From: Elizabethkingia miricola
GTDB taxonomy: Bacteria > Bacteroidota > Bacteroidia > Flavobacteriales > Weeksellaceae
Direction of reading: 5' to 3'
Assembly (NCBI RefSeq): GCF_001675285.1
Contig: NZ_LSGQ01000026.1
Span: 22,866 to 86,865 of the forward strand
DNA length: 64,000 bases
Made by a program: the position numbers and the translations under genes. Below, piece after piece: positions 54,284-62,029 of the stretch. Under the pieces are notes generated by a model that saw only the letters and a program-made list of their open reading frames with translations, searched no databases and was not told the DNA's origin. Position 1 is the first letter of the stretch, and each line of letters opens with the position of its first letter.

Positions 54284-55378
54284 TTATGTAGTTTTTCTGC
54301 GATTGTTAAAAATTGCCATTGCTCCTTTCTGATCTTTAGCCAGAAGTTCTTCGTATGCTTTAGGATCATTCTCCAGGTAATCTTCATACGTCCAATTCTT
54401 TCTGTCCTCCGGGATTTTCCCATCTGGAGCAGTAGAAGGAGTATTGATATCCTTACTAACAGCTTCAATCTTTGGTAAAGACTTAATTACTGCCTCAGTT
54501 GAATCATAGTCAGCTGTAGCCAATTTTTCGTAAGATTCCTTCTGATCAGCAGTAATTTTTTTATCTGTGATAGCAGCGGAAACTAAATCTTCTACTTTCT
54601 TTTTTTGTGCAGCTTCGAGCTTTGTTTTTAGCTCATCAGATACCCCGGCTTTTGTTTTATTTGCCTGGATAGCTGAAAAAATCTGCTCATCGGTAGCATC
54701 CGCTGCCAAACCGGCAGCAGCAATAATTCTGTTTCTGTCCATTATTTTAGGTTTTGATTCTTGTGTTGGTTTATTGGGAATATTAGGTGCTCCACACGCA
54801 GAGAGCGTATTAATAGCCTCATCGTCCCAGGGAATTTCCTCTACTATAATACCCTGAATAAGCCCAAGCTGTAAAGCTTCTTCAGCACTCATCCAGTAAT
54901 CATTCTTCCATAACTCTTCAATCTCCGCCTCAGTCTTCTTAAAGGATTTAGCATAAGCCTTACGGTAGATCTCCTGAGTATTTTCCAAAAGCTTTATATC
55001 AGCTTTTATCTGATCGACATTTCCATAGGTTCCCATACTTGGCTTATGGATCATGAATTGTGATTCCGGATATGCTTCTGCCGGAAACTCTGTGAGGAAA
55101 TGTGTTGCAGCACTGGCAGCAACAGCACCAACTGTAATACTAACCGAATCCAGTTTTTTAAGTGCCAGGATCATGTCTTGAGTATCAAGAGTAGATCCAC
55201 CACCGGAAGAAATAAATAGAGTAGCCTTTTTTATGCCCCCGGCCAATGCTGCTTCCACAATACTTTGCATACTCGTAGCATCAGTACCGCTATTACCTAT
55301 GCGGTCTGTGATCTTAATATTAACGATCTGAGTTTTCAGATTATTAAATGCTTCGATTTTAAAATTCTTGCGTTTCAT
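54284..55378 (-). CDS. ClpP-like head maturation protease fused to scaffold
   Basis: A 364-residue protein. Residues 1-190 are a ClpP-type protease: SSGGGSTLDTQDMI near 57-70 is the oxyanion turn, Ser89 is the nucleophile (VAASAATHF) and His111 the base (FMIHKPSMG). The rest (about 215-364) is a charged, helical scaffold region (KTKLEAAQKKKVEDLVSAA; ENDPKAYEELLAKDQKGAM). In Mu the protease and scaffold are made from one gene too (gpI/gpZ). It is the first gene of the minus late operon and is read from the 55.4 kb divergent promoter. Confidence 0.85.
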   Translation of the reverse strand: MKRKNFKIEAFNNLKTQIVNIKITDRIGNSGTDATSMQSIVEAALAGGIKKATLFISSGGGSTLDTQDMILALKKLDSVSITVGAVAASAATHFLTEFPAEAYPESQFMIHKPSMGTYGNVDQIKADIKLLENTQEIYRKAYAKSFKKTEAEIEELWKNDYWMSAEEALQLGLIQGIIVEEIPWDDEAINTLSACGAPNIPNKPTQESKPKIMDRNRIIAAAGLAADATDEQIFSAIQANKTKAGVSDELKTKLEAAQKKKVEDLVSAAITDKKITADQKESYEKLATADYDSTEAVIKSLPKIEAVSKDINTPSTAPDGKIPEDRKNWTYEDYLENDPKAYEELLAKDQKGAMAIFNNRRKTT

Positions 55379-55520
55379 TGAGGCAAAGTTGCGCTGTAAG
55401 CTTTGCCTGTGAAATTTGGCATACCAAATCAGACAAAAATTCCTACTAAATCAGTACGTTTTTTTGTCTGATTTAGAACGCTGTTTTTCAGTCCTAGTGC
55501 CTAACAATCAACTTTGCAAC
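55379..55520. promoter_or_regulatory. Symmetrical divergent late promoter region
   Basis: Both directions carry the same series: TTTTTGTCTGATTT, 34 bases, CAACTTTGC, 3-4 bases, ATG. Plus arm: 55461-55474, box 55509-55517, ATG 55521. Minus arm: 55439-55426, box 55391-55383, ATG 55378. TTTCA occurs at the same place in each spacer (18 bases before the box). A further AAATCAG lies between the arms (55448-55454). It is probably controlled by a phage activator. Confidence 0.7.
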
Positions 55521-56069
55521 ATGGCAAAGGAAAACACGCAAAAATTAGCAAAGGAGTCTTACATCAATCACAACAAAACTCCGGAAGAGCTGGCACGTAA
55601 GTACGATGTCAGTCTTAGAACTATTCAACGTTGGATTAAAGAAGGCAATTGGAAACAGCAAAGAGATGCTAAAGCCAACGGCCCTATGCAAAGGATTGAA
55701 CGAACGCAGCTCGTTGTAGACAGCATGGTGGAAGAAAGGATAAGCATCCTGAAACAAACCAAGGAAAAACAGGAGCTATTAAATGAGCTGGATTTCGATT
55801 TTGATGAAGATGCTCAGGCAAAAAAGGAAATTCTAAATGAAGAAATAGGCTTTCTCAGGAAAAGAGCTGCCGGCATAGATGATGGTATTGCAAAATGGAA
55901 CAAGAGAATTGAAAACCTTAACAATGAAGGAAAGATTACGCTATCTATTTATATGGAAATAATGGAGCGAATTTTTGAAGCATTACGGCATTCCAACGAA
56001 CCGCTTTACATGAAAACTCTGGACTTTCAGGAAAACCACTTAGAGGATGTTGCTGCAAAGCTTGTTTAA
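55521..56069 (+). CDS. Small terminase subunit-like protein (Mu gp27-like, DUF1804 type)
   Basis: A 182-residue protein starting at ATG 55521; an upstream in-frame ATG (55416) lies in the promoter region and is unlikely. The N-terminus YINHNKTPEELARKYDVSLRTIQRWIKEGNW has a clear helix-turn-helix, followed by coiled-coil segments (EERISILKQTKEKQELLNEL; KKEILNEEIGFLRKR). The large terminase gene follows after 51 bases. Such proteins recognise the phage DNA for packaging. Confidence 0.75.
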   Translation: MAKENTQKLAKESYINHNKTPEELARKYDVSLRTIQRWIKEGNWKQQRDAKANGPMQRIERTQLVVDSMVEERISILKQTKEKQELLNELDFDFDEDAQAKKEILNEEIGFLRKRAAGIDDGIAKWNKRIENLNNEGKITLSIYMEIMERIFEALRHSNEPLYMKTLDFQENHLEDVAAKLV

Positions 56070-56120
56070 AAAGCCTTTAAACTCTCGAATAAGACACTTT
56101 CACAGATTTTATATACATAG

Positions 56121-57644
56121 ATGAAGATAAAAGATAAAATAGCCTTAGAACGCTATAAACAGAAATTAGAATTTGCCAGGTCAGCAGGTTCTCATTTTGC
56201 CTTTGAAACAAAGGAGCAAAGAAGGGCTGCTATTGAAGAATGTAAAAAGGATCCGAGAAAGATGGTGGAGCGGTATTTTCCACACTATGCAGATGCTCCT
56301 TGCGCAGATTTTCAAATTGAGTGGGCCCGCAAAGTTGAAAAGAACCCAAATTTTAAGGGGTTCTGTCAATGGGGACGAGCTTTAGCAAAGTCGGTGTGGA
56401 ATGATATATTTATACCATTCTGGCTTTGGCTTAGAGGAGAACCTATTTACCTTGTAATTATAGGCAATAGTGAGGATCGGGCTAAACAGCTTCTTGAAGA
56501 CATCAGAGCAGAGTTTGAAGCAAACCCCAGAATACTGGCAGATTTTGGAGAGCAAAAACAGATAGGTACCTGGGAAGAAGGTTTCTTCATTACTAAAGGC
56601 GGATTTATTGGCCAGGCTTTAGGGATGGGGCAAAATGTGAGAGGTCTTAGGATTAAAAACAAAAGACCTACCCATATTGTTGGAGACGACTTAGAAGATA
56701 AGGATATTAACAAAAATCCTAAAAGACAAAAAGCGGTAGCTGATTGGGTTGATAGGGATTTGATTCCGACAATGGACGGGAAATACAAAAGATTTATCCA
56801 GGCTAACAATCGCTTTGCACCTGTGATGATCCAAACAATGCTTCAGGAAGCTCACCCTAAATGGTTTGTACATCAGGTTAATGCCTTTGATCCGGTTACG
56901 TATGAACCTACATGGAAAGGAAAGTATGATAATAACTATTTCTATGACTTAGTAAATGGGGACGATGGTATCGGATCATTGGCCGCCAATGCAGAATACA
57001 ACAACACCCCGCACGTAGAGGGTACTATTTTTAAAGATGAGCAATTTCAGTGGGTTGATCTTCCCAGAATAGATCACTTTGAAATTATTATAGGGCGCTG
57101 GGATGTTGCTTATGCCGGAAACTCTACAAGTGATTATAATGCTATTCCGGTTCAGGGATTAAAAGGCCGTGATTTTTATTTAATAGATGGATTCTGCAAG
57201 CAATGTAAAATGCGTGATGCCGTGCTATGGATGTGTGAATTCCAAAAAAGTCTACCGGCATCAGTGCAAATATTCTGGTATTATGAAGCGCAATTCTGGA
57301 ACGATGAATTGCAAAGAGTTCTGGACGAAGTGCAGAAAGAAACAGGCGTATATCTGGGCATTGTCAAAAAAGATTCTTCCAAAGTACATAAATATTTAAG
57401 AATGCTTGGGCTACAACCTTATTTTCAAAATAGCAGAATATATTTTAATAAGAAAATAAAAGCAAAAAACGATATCCAAATAGGCTTAGCTCAATTAAAA
57501 GGAATAGAACCCGGATACAAAACACATGATGACTGGCCCGATGCAATGAAAGAAGGAATTTCAGATCTTGAATTATACGTAGGGGCAGGAGGCAAAACCG
57601 CTTCCTACAGGACCGGTAAAATGAGAGGTGTTAACAGGTGGTAG
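56121..57644 (+). CDS. Large terminase subunit (Mu gp28-like)
   Basis: A 507-residue DNA-packaging motor. The ATPase half has FQIEWARKVEKN near 66-77, a variant P-loop GRALAKSVW near 85-93 and Walker B HIVGDDLEDKD near 191-201. The nuclease half has GRWDVAYAGNSTSDYNAI near 325-342 with its Asp metal ligands, and HDDWPDAMKEGI near 473-484. The size and motif set match gp28-type terminases of transposable phages, which package by headful from DNA integrated in the host. Confidence 0.88.
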   Translation: MKIKDKIALERYKQKLEFARSAGSHFAFETKEQRRAAIEECKKDPRKMVERYFPHYADAPCADFQIEWARKVEKNPNFKGFCQWGRALAKSVWNDIFIPFWLWLRGEPIYLVIIGNSEDRAKQLLEDIRAEFEANPRILADFGEQKQIGTWEEGFFITKGGFIGQALGMGQNVRGLRIKNKRPTHIVGDDLEDKDINKNPKRQKAVADWVDRDLIPTMDGKYKRFIQANNRFAPVMIQTMLQEAHPKWFVHQVNAFDPVTYEPTWKGKYDNNYFYDLVNGDDGIGSLAANAEYNNTPHVEGTIFKDEQFQWVDLPRIDHFEIIIGRWDVAYAGNSTSDYNAIPVQGLKGRDFYLIDGFCKQCKMRDAVLWMCEFQKSLPASVQIFWYYEAQFWNDELQRVLDEVQKETGVYLGIVKKDSSKVHKYLRMLGLQPYFQNSRIYFNKKIKAKNDIQIGLAQLKGIEPGYKTHDDWPDAMKEGISDLELYVGAGGKTASYRTGKMRGVNRW

Positions 57645-57694
57645 CTCGTAGCACGAGAGGCAATAATTATAATTAATATAAAAAGCTCATACTT

Positions 57695-58117
57695 ATGAAA
57701 TATTTAACAGAAGAATATTTATACACACATGCTTTTGAGCGTGCTGTAACTGAATCAACTGCAGACTTTGGTAAAACACTGGAAAATCTGGAAACTGAAA
57801 CCATTGATCTGGTTAGATCATATCTCTCCAGGTATTATGATATCACTAAAATATTTGATCCGGTGAACCCTGTAAGAAACGGAGTGCTAACTAAAGTAAT
57901 GACCAAAATAATACTCTATGAAGCCGTAAGAAGAAATGCATACCGTAAAGTTTCTACGGATTACGCAGAGGATTACAAGTGGGCAATAGAAACACTGGAG
58001 AAACTCAACAACGGGAAAATGACACTGGAGGACCTTCCAAAAAAAGAAATAGATCCCACAAATCCGGATAACAAATTCCTTTGGGGAAACCTGTCTAACA
58101 AAAACTTCTATATATAA
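57695..58117 (+). CDS. Mu gp36-like head-tail connector (DUF1320)
   Basis: A 140-residue protein: MKYLTEEYLYTHAFERAVTE at the start, LETETIDLVRSYLSRYYDITKIFD near 30-53 and ILYEAVRRNAYRKVSTDYAEDYKWAIETLEKL near 73-104. This is the DUF1320 outline. In Mu this gene lies after the capsid genes; here it precedes the portal. Its stop overlaps the portal ATG by one base. Confidence 0.78.
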   Translation: MKYLTEEYLYTHAFERAVTESTADFGKTLENLETETIDLVRSYLSRYYDITKIFDPVNPVRNGVLTKVMTKIILYEAVRRNAYRKVSTDYAEDYKWAIETLEKLNNGKMTLEDLPKKEIDPTNPDNKFLWGNLSNKNFYI

Positions 58118-59403
58118 TGTTTAATAAAATATACAAAGCAGCTGAAGGCTATTTTTTAAAAAGAGCCGATGAATCTGCTCTGCGTGTAATGTCTGAAATA
58201 AAGAATAGTCGCAGTGGACAATCTATATCCGGGATGATTACCTACCAGGCAGAAAATATGCAGGCTAAATCTTTAGAAGAATGGAAAATGGCTATTTTAA
58301 TGGCCACTAACCCGGAAAACCCTAATTTTCTTTTTCTATATCAACTGTATGAGAACCTAAAGCTTGATAATCATTTGATATCTGTGATTGAGTCCAGAAT
58401 TCTGCACAGCCAGCATTCAAATTTTAAAATCGTTGATGAGAAAGGAAATGAAAATGAAGAATTGTCCTGGTTATTGGAAAGAACCTGGTTTGAAGATTTT
58501 ATTCACCTATCTTTAAAATCTAAGTTTGAAGGCCGGAAGCTGTTGGAGATTTTCGAAACCACAGATACCGGAGAACTTTCGACAATTACTGAAATTCCGA
58601 TGCCTAATTTTAGCCCAAAACTAGGGATTATCACAAAGAATAATGGTGAAACAAACGGTTGGGATTATAGAGAGGGAATTTATGCTAACTATTACCTGCA
58701 GGTAGGAAAAGACAAAGATCTAGGGGTACTTTCACAAATGGCACCGGTGATACTGGCTAAAAAACTAGCTATGGGAGCCTGGTTAGATTTCATTGAGAAA
58801 TATGGAATACCTCCTTTATTTATTACCACTGAGAGAGATGATGAAAAGAGGTCGAATGAGCTGTATGATATGGCTGTAAACTTCAAAGCATCGAACTTTA
58901 TGATAGGCCGTGGCAATGATAAGTTTGAGGTTCCAAACCTTACAACAAATAATTCTCAAAGTGTATTCGATACACTTATAGCCAGGGCTAACTCTGAAAT
59001 GTCTAAAAGGATTCTGGGTGGTACAGCTCTAACCGATGAGAAAAGTTATGTAGGATCAGCAGAAATTCAATATCAATTGGCCAGGGACCGTTTTGAAAGT
59101 GATAAATTATTTTTATCTAATTTGATCAATAGACAGCTATTTCCAAGACTTGTAAAGCTTTCACCGGTTTATGCTCCGTTTGAAAAGCACTATTTCGAGT
59201 GGGATAATGCAGAGGTTTTCGATAGTGCAAAGCTTGCAGATCTGGTCACTAAGTTTGGACAGCAATTTTACATAGATCCGGAATACATTGAAAAGAAAAC
59301 AGGTATTCCAATCTTAGGCGTAAGAGAAAATCCTGTAAACACTCCAATAAATCCAACCATAACACCTACTCAAAATGCCCAGTCCACGTCTAAAGATAAA
59401 TAA
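58117..59403 (+). CDS. Portal protein (DUF935, Mu gp29-like)
   Basis: A 428-residue portal. Landmarks are ENMQAKSLEEWKMAILMATNPENPNF near 45-70, LISVIESRILHSQHSNF near 87-103, KFEGRKLLEIFETTDTGE near 139-156 and IEKYGIPPLFITTE with GGTALTDEKSYVGSAEIQYQLARDRFESD near 300-328. The portal ring sits at the capsid vertex and takes up DNA from the terminase. The gene overlaps the minor head gene by 29 bases. Confidence 0.87.
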   Translation: MFNKIYKAAEGYFLKRADESALRVMSEIKNSRSGQSISGMITYQAENMQAKSLEEWKMAILMATNPENPNFLFLYQLYENLKLDNHLISVIESRILHSQHSNFKIVDEKGNENEELSWLLERTWFEDFIHLSLKSKFEGRKLLEIFETTDTGELSTITEIPMPNFSPKLGIITKNNGETNGWDYREGIYANYYLQVGKDKDLGVLSQMAPVILAKKLAMGAWLDFIEKYGIPPLFITTERDDEKRSNELYDMAVNFKASNFMIGRGNDKFEVPNLTTNNSQSVFDTLIARANSEMSKRILGGTALTDEKSYVGSAEIQYQLARDRFESDKLFLSNLINRQLFPRLVKLSPVYAPFEKHYFEWDNAEVFDSAKLADLVTKFGQQFYIDPEYIEKKTGIPILGVRENPVNTPINPTITPTQNAQSTSKDK

Positions 59404-60664
59404 CTTCCTTAAACAAAGGGATATATTCCGAGCTGTAGAAAGCGCCTATACAGGTTGTTGCTTTCATCCGGAGGCTGGAATTGATTTAGGTTCCTGGGAT
59501 AAGCTAATAGAGGAATTAGCAAAGAAAATGCATGATGGAGACTTAGAGCCAAGCCAATTATCCAAAGAATACATTTCTAAAACCTATGAAAAAACCAATG
59601 AAGCTTCCGCTTTGGGATATGGAAAAAAATGGGGTAAATTTCCTCTGCCTGGAGAAGACAGAATCGTAATTGAACTAAAAAAGAATCTTTATCAGTTTAG
59701 CTGTGCAAAGTCATTAGCACAGTTAGAAGATATGAATAGGATGCTTTATGACAAATCCGGAAAACTTTCGTCCTGGGGGCAATTTAAAGAAAATGCTCAG
59801 GCGTCCGGAATGAAGTTTAATCAGAATTATCTTCAGGCAGAATACCAAACAGCCAGACAAGCTGCCAGCTCTGCAAGAAAATGGCAGGACTATCAGGAAG
59901 CAAAGGATTTATTCCCAAACTTGGAATATCGGACCGTTGGAGATAGCAGAGTACGCCCTGAGCATGAAATATTAAACGGTACCATTAAACCTATAGATGA
60001 TCCGTTCTGGCGTACTTATTACCCGCCTAATGCATGGCGCTGTCGGTGTTATGTTGTGCAAACTGCTGCGACCGTAACCAAGGGAAAACATGAAGATAAT
60101 TCCGTAACTCCTGAATTTAAAGGAAATGTCGCTTTAGATGAGGAAATATTCAGTAGAAAAGGGAATTTTTTTAAACTCATGGCTCTGGACAGTAATGCTG
60201 AAAGAAATGCTGAATTTATGAAGCTTAATGCTCCGACAGAAACAGCTCATGAAACAGGATCCGGAAAAAAAGTTAACGTCAGCATATTTGCACACCTGGA
60301 CGATAAAATGAAAAATGTTGAGACAGCAACTGTCATAGCTGAAAAGCTTAATAAGAATATCCTGGTGCGAGCTCACCTTAATGTATCCGGGCATAAGAAT
60401 CCAGAATATGAAATTGACGGAATGCTGGCAGATAGGAAAGAACAAACAGGAACTGCCGTAGAAAATAATATCAGAAAAGCCAAAAGACAAGGGTGTGAAG
60501 TGATTATTTTTGATGTAACTTCAGATTATCCGAACTCTTTAAATAGGTTTAAAAACGATATTAAAGGTACTTTAAAGGCGCATTACCCTAATGTATTTAA
60601 GAAAATAATCATTGTTAATGGTAGTGAAGTAGAAGAAATCATGGTGAAAGATTTACTAAAATAA
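59375..60664 (+). CDS. Mu F-like minor head protein with C-terminal BECR-nuclease-like domain
   Basis: A 429-residue protein of two parts. Residues 1-240 are the SPP1 gp7/Mu F head morphogenesis type, with YRTVGDSRVRPEHEILNGTI near 187-206 and FWRTYYPPNAWRCRCYVVQ near 209-229 as the diagnostic region. From about 295 to the end is an extra domain: KKVNVSIFAHLDDKMKNVET, then NPEYEIDGMLADRKEQ, TAVENNIRKAKRQGCEVIIFDVT. This strand-helix pattern is like the barnase-EndoU-ColicinE5/D-RelE fold domains (PBECR type) known at the ends of phage head proteins and polymorphic toxins. Nuclease activity is inferred only. Confidence 0.8.
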   Translation: MPSPRLKINNFLKQRDIFRAVESAYTGCCFHPEAGIDLGSWDKLIEELAKKMHDGDLEPSQLSKEYISKTYEKTNEASALGYGKKWGKFPLPGEDRIVIELKKNLYQFSCAKSLAQLEDMNRMLYDKSGKLSSWGQFKENAQASGMKFNQNYLQAEYQTARQAASSARKWQDYQEAKDLFPNLEYRTVGDSRVRPEHEILNGTIKPIDDPFWRTYYPPNAWRCRCYVVQTAATVTKGKHEDNSVTPEFKGNVALDEEIFSRKGNFFKLMALDSNAERNAEFMKLNAPTETAHETGSGKKVNVSIFAHLDDKMKNVETATVIAEKLNKNILVRAHLNVSGHKNPEYEIDGMLADRKEQTGTAVENNIRKAKRQGCEVIIFDVTSDYPNSLNRFKNDIKGTLKAHYPNVFKKIIIVNGSEVEEIMVKDLLK

Positions 60665-60730
60665 AAAAGCACCTTAACCAAGGTGCCAGTGGAGGGTACT
60701 TGTGTTACCACTCATACCGATACAAATATA
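60663..60730 (-). ncRNA. Candidate antisense small RNA with terminator
   Basis: On the minus strand a TATATTTG box (60730-60723) is followed by about 55 bases. These contain AGTGG/CCACT (with GGTA/TACC inside), then a 7-bp stem GCACCTT/AAGGTGC with a 4-base loop and T6 (60686-60663), a typical terminator. It lies in the 81-base gap between two plus-strand head genes. The same hairpin has no T tail on the plus strand. Existence of the transcript is not proven. Confidence 0.4.
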
Positions 60731-60745
60731 TAAAAAATATTCTGA

Positions 60746-61279
60746 ATGTCAGACAATTTTGAAACTCCGGACTTTGGTAAGATCGTAAAAGAGACTCAGA
60801 GGGATATCAGAATTTTTGCAAAAGTATTTGCTCTAAACTGGTTTATTGATTCTTTTAAAAATGAGGGCTTTACTGATCAGACCTTTGAAAAATGGGACGA
60901 TAGAGTACAACCTGATTACAGACCTGGGGGTAAAATTTTAACTTCTTCAGGCTTTTTAAGAGATAGTCTGGAAGCAGTTGAAGCTTCAAAAGATGAGATC
61001 GATTATGGCTCTAATGCCCCTTACGCAGAACTGCATAACGAAGGCGGAACCATTACAATTCCAATAACAGCAAAGAGCAGGAAGTTCTTCTGGTACATGT
61101 ATAAAAAAACTACTGAAGAAAAATGGAAGTGGATGGCTCTTACTAAAAAGACTGAAATAAAAGTAAAAATGCCTCCGCGTAAATTCGTGGGAGAATCTGA
61201 ACTTTTAATGAAGGAACTTGCAGAAAATTTCTTTAGAATAATAGAAAACAAATTTAAAAAACATTTAAAAAATGGATAA
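60746..61279 (+). CDS. Phage virion morphogenesis protein (Mu gpG-like)
   Basis: A 177-residue protein of the tail completion/virion morphogenesis family. LNWFIDSFKNEGFTDQTFEKW near 29-49, ILTSSGFLRDSLEA near 64-77, the characteristic YGSNAPYAELHNEGGTI near 87-103 and MPPRKFVGESE near 145-155 are its landmarks. It would join head and tail. The gene overlaps the next one by 8 bases. Confidence 0.85.
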   Translation: MSDNFETPDFGKIVKETQRDIRIFAKVFALNWFIDSFKNEGFTDQTFEKWDDRVQPDYRPGGKILTSSGFLRDSLEAVEASKDEIDYGSNAPYAELHNEGGTITIPITAKSRKFFWYMYKKTTEEKWKWMALTKKTEIKVKMPPRKFVGESELLMKELAENFFRIIENKFKKHLKNG

Positions 61280-61793
61280 TTGGCCGAACCTATATCGAGA
61301 GCTGTCACTGGCTATTAATCAGAAAATGCCTGAAGTATTATGGATAGACCTTTGGCATAATCAGGTAAATTTTCTTCAGGAGGAACATCCTTTCAGAACT
61401 CCTGCAGTATTTTTAGGTTTCAGAACATTAGGCACCAATGATCTGGGAACCCGCCAACAGGAAGTAAATTTACAGGTAGATTTCTATTTGTTTTACGAAA
61501 CCTTTGCAGACACTTATTCCGGAGCTTTCAACCAGGATAGCGCTTTAGGCTTTCTGGATCTAATGGAAAAAATACATGGGACATTTCATGGGACCTCCGG
61601 AGAAAACTATGCTTCCATGCGCAGAGTAAGCTTTAATCCTGAAGATACCGGAGGTGCCGGGAATCTCTACAGAATAACATTTACATGCATTCTTCAGGAC
61701 GTTTCTGCAGTTAAATATATGGAAGAAGTAGATGCTCCGAATTATGAGCTTATTAAAAACATGGAGGAAGACTCTTTTATTATACCCGGTTAA
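61272..61793 (+). CDS. Probable tail terminator (Mu gp37-like position)
   Basis: A 173-residue protein with an alpha/beta outline like tail terminators: NLYRELSLAINQKMPEVLWIDLWHNQ at the start, FRTPAVFLGF near 37-46, then QQEVNLQVDFYLFYETFA near 58-75. It is the last gene of the plus-strand head block, after gpG, matching the place of the gp37-type or gpU-type terminator. It ends 14 bases inside the convergent small gene. Confidence 0.6.
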   Translation: MDNWPNLYRELSLAINQKMPEVLWIDLWHNQVNFLQEEHPFRTPAVFLGFRTLGTNDLGTRQQEVNLQVDFYLFYETFADTYSGAFNQDSALGFLDLMEKIHGTFHGTSGENYASMRRVSFNPEDTGGAGNLYRITFTCILQDVSAVKYMEEVDAPNYELIKNMEEDSFIIPG

Positions 61794-61968
61794 ATATGAT
61801 GTTTTCAATCGTAGCCTCTGATCTATAGAATTTATGCGCTAGCCTAGCAATGATCCAGGCGTCAGAATGCTTTTGCTTTCCATATTCCCTAATTTTGGAA
61901 AGTCTGGAGTATTCTTTGCGCACATCAGTATACAAACGGGAAGTTTCAGGACGTTTTGTTTTCAGCAT
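61780..61968 (-). CDS. Small helix-turn-helix-like phage protein
   Basis: A 62-residue basic protein: ETSRLYTDVRKEYSRLSKIREYGKQKHSD, then AWIIARLAHKFYRSEATIENIIFNR. The last 25 residues look like a recognition helix set of the kind seen at the end of Mor/C-type activators. It may be a transcription factor of the phage, but the resemblance is weak. A full -33/-7 promoter lies directly upstream (61973-62004), placed so that the mRNA would start at or very near the ATG. Confidence 0.55.
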   Translation of the reverse strand: MLKTKRPETSRLYTDVRKEYSRLSKIREYGKQKHSDAWIIARLAHKFYRSEATIENIIFNRV

Positions 61969-61972
61969 AACA

Positions 61973-62004
61973 CAAAACTATAAAACAAAAAAACACCAAG
62001 CAAA
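61973..62004 (-). promoter_or_regulatory. Phage promoter with -33 and -7 boxes
   Basis: On the minus strand TTTG (62004-62001), 20 bases, then TAGTTTTG (61980-61973) fits the Bacteroidota consensus. The ATG at 61968 is 4 bases downstream. It overlaps the terminator hairpin at 61987-62018. Confidence 0.55.
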
Positions 62005-62018
62005 TTGGTGTTTTTTTT
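61987..62018. terminator. Bidirectional terminator
   Basis: The stem AACACCAA/TTGGTGTT (61992-61999 with 62005-62012) is flanked by A and T runs. It ends the minus-strand gene at 62030. Confidence 0.8.
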
Positions 62019-62029
62019 ATCAGATTCAA

